This document shows, one piece after another, positions 1-4,496 of a stretch of 6,535 nt of DNA (the stretch's first letter is position 1; every line of letters begins with the position of its first letter). The position numbers and the translations under genes are program-made. Where the stretch lies: contig DNXM01000025.1 of NCBI GenBank assembly GCA_003505905.1, positions 1 through 6,535 of the forward strand. Direction: 5' to 3'. The DNA comes from Oscillospiraceae bacterium (lineage in GTDB: Bacteria; Bacillota; Clostridia; Oscillospirales; Acutalibacteraceae). The notes below the pieces were generated by a model. It did not search any database and was not told the DNA's origin. It saw nothing but the letters and a program-made list of their open reading frames with translations.

Positions 1-1
1 C

Positions 2-973
2 GCAAAGGGTATTGTTATCGAAGCAAGACTGGATAAGGGCAGAGGTCCCATTGCCACCCTCTTGGTGCAAAACGGCACCCTGCACGCAGGCGATACCATT
101 GTTGCGGGAACGGCAGTCGGCCGTATCCGTGCCATGGTGGATGAACACGGCGAGAATATTGCCCAAGCCGGTCCCTCTGTGCCGGTTGAAATAATGGGCC
201 TTGCCGAAACGCCGCAGGCAGGCGATGTGTTCGATGCCGTGTCGGATGAACGCTTGGCAAGGGAGCTTGTTGAACAGCGCAAACAGAAGATTAAAGACGA
301 ACAGTTCAATTCCGTGCAGAAGGTTACCTTGGATAATTTGTTCTCCTCCTTGCAGGAAGGCGAGCTGAAGGATTTGAATGTTGTTGTCAAGGCGGATGTT
401 CAGGGCTCGGCGGAAGCCGTTAAGCAGAACCTCGAAAAGCTTTCCAACGACGAAGTGCGTGTCCGTGTCATTCACAGCGGTGTCGGTGCGGTGAGCGAAA
501 GCGATGTTATGCTGGCGAACGCATCCAACGCTATCATTGTCGGGTTCAATGTTCGTCCTGACCCCGTTGCCGCTCAAAATGCGGAGCGTGACGGCGTGGA
601 AATGCGTATGTACCGCATCATCTACGACTGCATTGAAGAAATTCAAGCAGCCATCAAGGGTATGCTTGCACCCAAGACCCGTGAAGTGGAGCAGGGCAGA
701 ATCGAAGTGCGTAATGTTATTACCATTTCTTCCGTCGGCAATGTTGCGGGCTGTTATGTGCTGGACGGCAAAGTTACCCGCAACTCCCGCATCCGTTTGG
801 TGCGTGATGGCATTGTGATTACCGAGGACGATATCGGTTCTCTCAAACGCTTCAAGGACGATGTTAAGGAAGTCAATCAGGGCTACGAATGTGGTATCGT
901 ACTCAACAAATATAACGACATTAAGCTCGGCGATATTTTCGAAGCCTTTGTTGTTGAGGAGTATCGTGAATAA
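2..973 (+). CDS. infB: Translation initiation factor IF-2, C-terminal part (5' end outside window)
   Basis: IF-2 is the GTPase that brings fMet-tRNA to the 30S subunit and promotes 50S joining. The reading frame is open from base 2 to the TAA at 971-973, giving 323 residues; the N-terminal region and G domain lie upstream of the window. Visible residues about 1-100 are the beta-barrel domain II (EARLDKGRGPIATLLVQNGTL). Residues about 113-215 are domain III (LFSSLQEGELKDLNVVVKADVQGS, then GVGAVSESDVMLA). Residues about 220-323 are the fMet-tRNA-binding C2 domain, with VRNVITISSVGNVAGCYV, SLKRFKDDVKEVNQGYECG (Cys297 of the visible part) and an acidic tail. The match to the family is continuous, with no sign of damage. 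The TTG at 62 is an internal codon, not a start. rbfA follows after 2 bases, as expected for one operon. Confidence 0.97.
   Translation, partial: AKGIVIEARLDKGRGPIATLLVQNGTLHAGDTIVAGTAVGRIRAMVDEHGENIAQAGPSVPVEIMGLAETPQAGDVFDAVSDERLARELVEQRKQKIKDEQFNSVQKVTLDNLFSSLQEGELKDLNVVVKADVQGSAEAVKQNLEKLSNDEVRVRVIHSGVGAVSESDVMLANASNAIIVGFNVRPDPVAAQNAERDGVEMRMYRIIYDCIEEIQAAIKGMLAPKTREVEQGRIEVRNVITISSVGNVAGCYVLDGKVTRNSRIRLVRDGIVITEDDIGSLKRFKDDVKEVNQGYECGIVLNKYNDIKLGDIFEAFVVEEYRE
956..961 (+). promoter_or_regulatory. Ribosome binding site for rbfA, inside the end of infB
   Basis: GAGGAG lies within the last codons of infB, 14 bases before the rbfA ATG at 976. This is longer than the usual 5-9 base spacing. 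No better match lies closer, so rbfA probably depends partly on ribosomes finishing infB. Confidence 0.55.
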
Positions 974-975
974 TT

Positions 976-1338
976 ATGGCAGGATATAAAGCAGACCGTG
1001 TTGCGGAAGATATTAAGCGTGAAATCATTGCAATCATTCGGGAAGATATCAAGGACCCTCGGGTGAAGGATAAGCTTTTGACGGTGGTTCGTGTTGAGGT
1101 TTCTCACGATTTGTCCTACGCCAAAGCCTATGTCAGCGCCTTGGAGGGAATTGACGCAGCGAAAGAAGCGGTCAAGGGCTTGAAGAGTGCAGGCGGCTTT
1201 ATTCGCCGTGAGGTCGGTCAGCGGCTTCACCTGCGCAAGACCCCCGAAATTAACTTTGTAGCGGATGATTCCATTGAGCACGGCATGAGTATTGCCCGTA
1301 TGCTCAACGATTTATCCGAAAAAAGAACGGAAGAATAA
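976..1338 (+). CDS. rbfA: 30S ribosome-binding factor A
   Basis: RbfA binds the immature 30S subunit near the 16S rRNA 5' helix and assists late maturation, especially in the cold. The 120-residue protein has the family's usual length and order. It opens with RVAEDIKREI (residues 8-17), followed by DIKDPRV (24-30), then VRVEVSHDLSYAKAYVS (38-54) as the beta strands of the type II KH-like fold. The Ser-Ala-Gly kink (71-73) precedes GFIRREVGQRLHLRKTPEINF (74-94), and the D-S-I-E-H-G stretch precedes the last helix. The ATG at 976 is the first possible start after the infB stop and gives a canonical N-terminus. In many Bacillus-type operons ylxP lies between infB and rbfA; it is absent here, as in many clostridia. 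Confidence 0.96.
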   Translation: MAGYKADRVAEDIKREIIAIIREDIKDPRVKDKLLTVVRVEVSHDLSYAKAYVSALEGIDAAKEAVKGLKSAGGFIRREVGQRLHLRKTPEINFVADDSIEHGMSIARMLNDLSEKRTEE

Positions 1339-1341
1339 TAC

Positions 1342-1346
1342 GGAGG
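1342..1346 (+). promoter_or_regulatory. Ribosome binding site for the DHH phosphoesterase
   Basis: GGAGG lies 7 bases before the ATG at 1354, an ideal spacing, and supports this start. The bases just after it, CGATC at 1347-1351, can pair with GATCG at 1356-1360, which places the A and T of the start codon in a four-base loop. Confidence 0.8.
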
Positions 1347-1353
1347 CGATCGT

Positions 1354-2295
1354 ATGATCGTGGATATCGGTTCAGCCGCAGCGTTTTTGGCGGCGCATGA
1401 CAACTACATCATTCTCTGCCACGAGCATCCCGACGGGGATACCCTCGGTTCCGGCTATGGCTTGTGCCGTATACTGCGTGCCATGGGCAAAAAAGCCAAT
1501 GTGCGGTGCAGGGACGAGGTTCCGAAAAAGTTTCGCTATCTCATGGTAGAAGACGAAGAATTTGAGGAGCAGACGGTTGTGGCGGTGGATATTGCCGACC
1601 CGTCTTTGATGGGAACCGATATAAGAGAAATCTACGGCGAAAAAGTTCATCTCAGCTTGGACCATCACGGTTCAAGCAGACTTTTTGCCGAATACACCTA
1701 TGTGGATGCGGCGGCAGCTGCAACGGCGGAGATTATCGTTGCCGTGGCGCAGGAGCTGAAGGTACCGATTACCAAGGAAATCGCCGACTGTTTGTTTACG
1801 GGTATTACGACCGACACAGGGTGTTTTCGTTACGCCAATGTGACGGCTCGCACGCACAACACGGCGGCTCACTTGATGAATTGCGGCGCCGATGCCGCAG
1901 GCATCAACATGGCGATGTTTGAAACCAAAACCAAAACCTATGCCGCACTTGAACGGCTTGCACTCGAAAGCATGGAATATTTTTTGGACGACCGCTGTGC
2001 AATCATCACGGTAACCAAGGAGATGTTTGCCAAAAGCGGTTCGGACGAAAGCGAATGCGACGCCATCGCCTCTCTGCCTCGTCAAATTGAGGGCGTGATG
2101 GTCGGCGTCACCATTCGGGAACGCTCGGACGGCAGCTTTAAGGCGTCGGTGCGCAGTCGTAATCCCGTTGACGCTTTGCAGATTTGCGCAAAGCTCGGCG
2201 GTGGCGGACACAAGAATGCCGCAGGCTGTCAGCTCGGCACGGATTTGGCGCAGGCCAAGGTCAAACTGCTTGCCGCAATTGAGGAATGTTTATGA
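1354..2295 (+). CDS. nrnA: DHH/DHHA1 phosphoesterase, NrnA type (nanoRNase / pAp phosphatase)
   Basis: Proteins of this type are cytoplasmic Mn-dependent phosphoesterases that degrade 2-5 nt RNAs and often dephosphorylate pAp (3'-phosphoadenosine 5'-phosphate). The 313-residue product has all expected metal ligands. Motif I is HEHPDGDTLGS with His23, Asp27 and Asp29. Motif II is VAVDIADPS with Asp79. The DHH signature is at 103-105 in LSLDHHGSS, and motif IV is ITTDTGCFRYANVT with Asp154. The C-terminal DHHA1 domain has IRERSDGSFKASVRSR and the substrate-binding GGGGH at 282-286, followed by KNAAGC. Position between rbfA and truB is the usual clostridial one. The last four bases overlap the truB start (ATGA). 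The family is certain; the exact substrate (nanoRNA, pAp or a cyclic dinucleotide product such as pApA) cannot be read from sequence alone. Confidence 0.93.
   Translation: MIVDIGSAAAFLAAHDNYIILCHEHPDGDTLGSGYGLCRILRAMGKKANVRCRDEVPKKFRYLMVEDEEFEEQTVVAVDIADPSLMGTDIREIYGEKVHLSLDHHGSSRLFAEYTYVDAAAAATAEIIVAVAQELKVPITKEIADCLFTGITTDTGCFRYANVTARTHNTAAHLMNCGADAAGINMAMFETKTKTYAALERLALESMEYFLDDRCAIITVTKEMFAKSGSDESECDAIASLPRQIEGVMVGVTIRERSDGSFKASVRSRNPVDALQICAKLGGGGHKNAAGCQLGTDLAQAKVKLLAAIEECL
2281..2285 (+). promoter_or_regulatory. Ribosome binding site that decides the truB start
   Basis: GAGGA near the end of the DHH gene is 6 bases before the ATG at 2292 but touches the alternative ATG at 2286. The spacing therefore favours 2292, which overlaps the upstream TGA as ATGA and suggests translational coupling. 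Confidence 0.7.
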
Positions 2296-3158
2296 CAGGT
2301 GCTGTGTTTTTGGATAAGCCTGCCGGTATGACTTCCTTTTCGGCGGCGAACCGTGTGCGCCGTGCGCTCGGCTTAAAAAAAGCCGGACATACAGGCACGC
2401 TCGACCCGATGGCAACCGGTGTGCTGGTTGTCATGCTCGGCGGTGCGACCCGATTCATTGATTTTATTCCGTCCCACGACAAAGCGTATGAGGCATCGTT
2501 CCGCTTGGGAATGACAACGGACACGCTTGACACCGAGGGTACGGTTTTGACGCAGACTCAAACGCAATTCACCCGCAAACAGGTGGAGGCGGTTTTGCCG
2601 ATGTTCCGTGGCGAAATCGAACAGATTCCCCCGATGTATTCCGCTTTGAAAAAAGACGGGCAGAAGCTGTGCGATTTGGCACGCAGGGGAATCGAAATCG
2701 AGCGGGAAAGCCGACGGGTGTCGATTCACGAGTTGACATTGACCGAAGCGAATGAAGAAACACAGGAGTTTTCGATTGGCGTTTCCTGTTCCGCAGGCAC
2801 TTACATTCGTTCGCTGATTGCCGACATCGGCGAGCGGCTCGGCGGCGGTGCGGTGATGACTTCTTTACGGCGAACCGTAGCGCACGGAGTCGAAATCGGT
2901 CAATGCGTGACACTTGATGAGGTGAACGAATCCTGCGTGGTGCCGCTTGAGTCGCTTTTGATTTACCCGAAGGTGACGGTGACGGCGGCGCAGGCCAAAC
3001 GCTTTTGCTGCGGCGGCGAATTGGATGTCAAACGCCTGCACGGCTTGCAGGGCAACGGACTGTATCAGGTGTTGTCCCCCGAAGGCAGGTTTTTGGGCTT
3101 GGGCGAAATCGCACCCGAGAGCGAAGAAATGACAATTAAGCGTGTACTCGGCGAATGA
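2292..3158 (+). CDS. truB: tRNA pseudouridine(55) synthase TruB
   Basis: TruB converts U55 in the T arm of tRNAs to pseudouridine and also acts as a tRNA folding chaperone. From the ATG at 2292 the protein has 288 residues, typical for the family. It begins MTGAVFLDKPAGMTS, the canonical N-terminus. The catalytic motif is HTGTLDPMATGVL with Asp38, and the conserved active-site Tyr66 is in HDKAYEAS. Further hallmarks are LGMTTDTLDTEG, IEQIPPMYSALKKDG, GTYIRSLIADIG (Arg173) and SLRRTVAHGV. After about residue 215 comes a smaller C-terminal beta-rich domain (PKVTVTAAQAKRF, GLYQVLSPEGRFLGLGEI) of the Gram-positive type. A start at 2286 would add only Met-Phe and has poor spacing to its ribosome binding site. 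The stop at 3158 is followed by 38 bases before ribF. Confidence 0.96.
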   Translation: MTGAVFLDKPAGMTSFSAANRVRRALGLKKAGHTGTLDPMATGVLVVMLGGATRFIDFIPSHDKAYEASFRLGMTTDTLDTEGTVLTQTQTQFTRKQVEAVLPMFRGEIEQIPPMYSALKKDGQKLCDLARRGIEIERESRRVSIHELTLTEANEETQEFSIGVSCSAGTYIRSLIADIGERLGGGAVMTSLRRTVAHGVEIGQCVTLDEVNESCVVPLESLLIYPKVTVTAAQAKRFCCGGELDVKRLHGLQGNGLYQVLSPEGRFLGLGEIAPESEEMTIKRVLGE

Positions 3159-3196
3159 GAAGCACACGCACCATACAGATATAAGGAAATATAAGA

Positions 3197-4060
3197 ATGG
3201 ACAGCAAAAGGTCAATCGCACTCGGCAGTTTTGACGGACTGCATCGAGGTCACAAGGCGGTTATCGACCGAGCACGCTCCTTTGCCCGACAGGGTCACAA
3301 GCCATGTGTGCTTTTGCTTGAGCCGGCACCGGCTCAAGTGCTTGGCAAAACATCTGCCAAGCGGTTGATGAGCTTTGAATACAAGCGAGATAAGTTGGAG
3401 CAACTCGGTGTTGAAGTGGCTGTTGTGGATTTTTTGACCGTGAAAGATATGTCCCCAGCGGACTTTTTTGAAACGGTGCTTTGCAAACAACTTCATGCCG
3501 CTTCGCTCTGCTGCGGTTTTAATTATCGGTTTGGCGTGAAGGGGAGCGGAAACGCAGAGCTGCTGCGTGAGCTGTGTGAAAAAAACGGCGTGGTGCTCAA
3601 CGAGATTGAGCCGCAAACGCTGAACGGGTCGGTGGTTAGCTCGACTGCCATTCGTCAGGCATTGGCGCACGGCGAGGTGGAGCGAGCGGAAGAAATGCTC
3701 GGTCATCCGTACGGCTATCGGTTTGAGGTCGTGCACGGCGATCATATCGGCGGTACGGTGCTGAATTGCCCGACCATCAATCAGCTTTTCCCCGAGGAAA
3801 TGCTCGTGCCGAAATACGGCGTTTATGCGTCGCAGACACTTGTGGACGGTGTGTGGCGCCGCTCGGTAACAAATATCGGGTGCCGACCGTCCTTTGAAAG
3901 CAACGAACAGCGCAGTGAAACTCATATTATTGATTATGACGGTGACTTGTACGGGCAGCACGTGGAAGTACGGCTGTGCCGCTACAAGCGTAGCGAGCGG
4001 AAATTCGACTCGCTGGAGGAGCTTAAACAACAGTTGGTTGCCGACCGTCAACCTGATTGA
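3197..4060 (+). CDS. ribF: Bifunctional riboflavin kinase / FMN adenylyltransferase (FAD synthetase)
   Basis: RibF phosphorylates riboflavin to FMN and adenylylates FMN to FAD in the cytoplasm. The protein has 287 residues, slightly short for the family. The N-terminal adenylyltransferase half shows the nucleotide-binding GSFDGLHRGH (10-19), Pro43 and Pro45 of the usual PxP element, CGFNYRFGVKGSGN (106-119) and VSSTAIRQAL (147-156). The kinase half starts near 170 with GYRFEVVHGDHIG, then PTIN (192-195), PKYGVYAS, NIGCRPSF and ETHIIDYDGDLYG with the likely catalytic Glu. The loop before PTIN reads GGTVLNC where homologues usually have GRTLGF, so kinase efficiency may differ. AAGGA at 3183-3187 is 9 bases before the ATG, supporting this start. 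It ends the infB-type block; a promoter follows. Confidence 0.94.
   Translation: MDSKRSIALGSFDGLHRGHKAVIDRARSFARQGHKPCVLLLEPAPAQVLGKTSAKRLMSFEYKRDKLEQLGVEVAVVDFLTVKDMSPADFFETVLCKQLHAASLCCGFNYRFGVKGSGNAELLRELCEKNGVVLNEIEPQTLNGSVVSSTAIRQALAHGEVERAEEMLGHPYGYRFEVVHGDHIGGTVLNCPTINQLFPEEMLVPKYGVYASQTLVDGVWRRSVTNIGCRPSFESNEQRSETHIIDYDGDLYGQHVEVRLCRYKRSERKFDSLEELKQQLVADRQPD
3316..3339 (+). repeat. Perfect 10-bp inverted repeat inside ribF
   Basis: CTTGAGCCGG (3317-3326) and CCGGCTCAAG (3329-3338) are perfect inverse complements separated by 2 bases, with a G.U pair possible at the base. As RNA it would form a G+C-rich hairpin with a four-base loop. It encodes residues 41-48 around the conserved PxP element. 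No T run follows, so it is not an ordinary terminator. Confidence 0.85.
3340..3362 (+). repeat. Second inverted repeat directly after the first, inside ribF
   Basis: GCTTGGC (3340-3346) and GCCAAGC (3356-3362) are perfect inverse complements around a 9-base spacer, with one further A-T pair inside. It abuts the preceding hairpin, so the mRNA could fold into two back-to-back stems about 120-165 bases into ribF. Confidence 0.75.
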
Positions 4061-4080
4061 GCGGAAGTATTATTTCGGGC

Positions 4081-4109
4081 TTGAATCGGAACGAAAAATA
4101 GGATATAAT
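4081..4109 (+). promoter_or_regulatory. Sigma-A type promoter for zapA and the U32 gene
   Basis: A perfect -10 box TATAAT at 4104-4109 is preceded by TTGAAT at 4081-4086 with the optimal 17-base spacer. The -35 box matches the consensus at four of six positions, and there is no extended -10 TG. Transcription would begin near 4116, leaving a leader of about 36 bases before the zapA ATG. Confidence 0.75.
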
Positions 4110-4136
4110 AAACGAAAATAAACCGTTTATAAAAAT

Positions 4137-4142
4137 AAGGAG
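4137..4142 (+). promoter_or_regulatory. Ribosome binding site for zapA
   Basis: AAGGAG lies 9 bases before the ATG at 4152, within the predicted promoter leader, and fixes the zapA start. Confidence 0.75.
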
Positions 4143-4151
4143 CGGATTATT

Positions 4152-4496
4152 ATGGAGAAAAACAGAGTCAGACTGAATATCTGCGGCGCAGATTATGCCA
4201 TCACCACCGAGGATGACCCGAAGTATGTTCTTGCTTTGGGCGATGAGCTGGATGCCGTGTTGACGAAGACCCTGCGTGAAAACAGCCGTCTTTCCGTGAC
4301 ACAGGCCGCTATTTTGGTGGCGTTGGACTATGCCGACCAGTGCAAAAAGGCAGAGGTCAGTGCCGACAACCTGCGCAGTCAAATCAAGGAATATCTTGAG
4401 GATTCCGCACATTCAAAGATGGATGCGGAAATCGCAAGGCGTGAAGTGGAGAGGCTGACAAGGGAGCTGCAGAATGTTCAGGGAAAGCTCGGCTGA
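4152..4496 (+). CDS. zapA: Cell division protein ZapA
   Basis: ZapA binds FtsZ and bundles its filaments, stabilising the division ring at midcell. The 114-residue product fits the Gram-positive ZapA length. The N-terminal globular domain (about 4-70) begins NRVRLNICGADYAITTEDDPKYV, matching the family's NRVxVxIxGxxYxI pattern. It is followed by the helix with SVTQAAILVALDYADQCKKAE (48-68), the most conserved part of ZapA. Residues about 70-112 are charged with heptad-like spacing (NLRSQIKEYL, EVERLTRELQNVQG) and should form the coiled coil used for dimer and tetramer formation. No membrane segment or signal peptide is present. The family is short and divergent, so the call rests on overall pattern plus the adjacent U32 gene, a pairing I recall in other Firmicutes. 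The last 23 bases overlap the next gene. Confidence 0.85.
   Translation: MEKNRVRLNICGADYAITTEDDPKYVLALGDELDAVLTKTLRENSRLSVTQAAILVALDYADQCKKAEVSADNLRSQIKEYLEDSAHSKMDAEIARREVERLTRELQNVQGKLG
4462..4466 (+). promoter_or_regulatory. Ribosome binding site for the U32 gene, inside zapA
   Basis: GGGAG within the zapA coding sequence is 7 bases before the ATG at 4474. It supports a start that overlaps zapA by 23 bases; no other ATG in this frame lies nearby that would keep the conserved ILAPAG start of the domain. Confidence 0.7.

Larger units (their letters stand above)
4061..4151 (+). other. Intergenic region between ribF and zapA
   Basis: At 91 bases this is the longest gap in the window. It is clearly richer in A+T than the flanking genes, carries a promoter and the zapA ribosome binding site, and shows no hairpin plus T run that would terminate the ribF transcript. 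Confidence 0.8.

Noticed and set aside
883..1281. Open frame on the - strand across the infB-rbfA junction
   Set aside because: It crosses two certain genes, has no family signature and is best explained as a shadow.
1921..1938. Small tandem repeat CAAAAC in the DHH gene
   Set aside because: It only encodes Lys-Thr-Lys-Thr and is too short to stand out from codon-level chance.
1672..2211. Open frame on the - strand opposite the DHH phosphoesterase gene (179 codons)
   Set aside because: The + strand carries intact catalytic motifs throughout; the antisense product resembles no family and lacks a convincing ribosome binding site.
2286..2291. Alternative truB start two codons upstream
   Set aside because: The ribosome binding site would touch this ATG, while it is well spaced for the ATG at 2292, which also gives the canonical MTGAVFLDKP start.
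2375..2381. Run of seven A in truB as a programmed slippage site
   Set aside because: The frame is intact through the conserved LKKAGHTGTLDP region and nothing suggests a useful shifted product; similar A runs are common in Lys codons.
3159..3196. Possible FMN riboswitch or promoter before ribF (TATAAG at 3180-3185)
   Set aside because: The gap is only 38 bases, too short for an FMN riboswitch, and no -35-like box stands at the right distance. ribF is more simply read from the upstream operon.
3212..4051. Long open frame on the - strand opposite nearly all of ribF (279 codons)
   Set aside because: It mirrors a gene with clear family motifs, its product is rich in His, Arg and Gln with no recognisable domain, and its length follows from codon use of the + strand gene.
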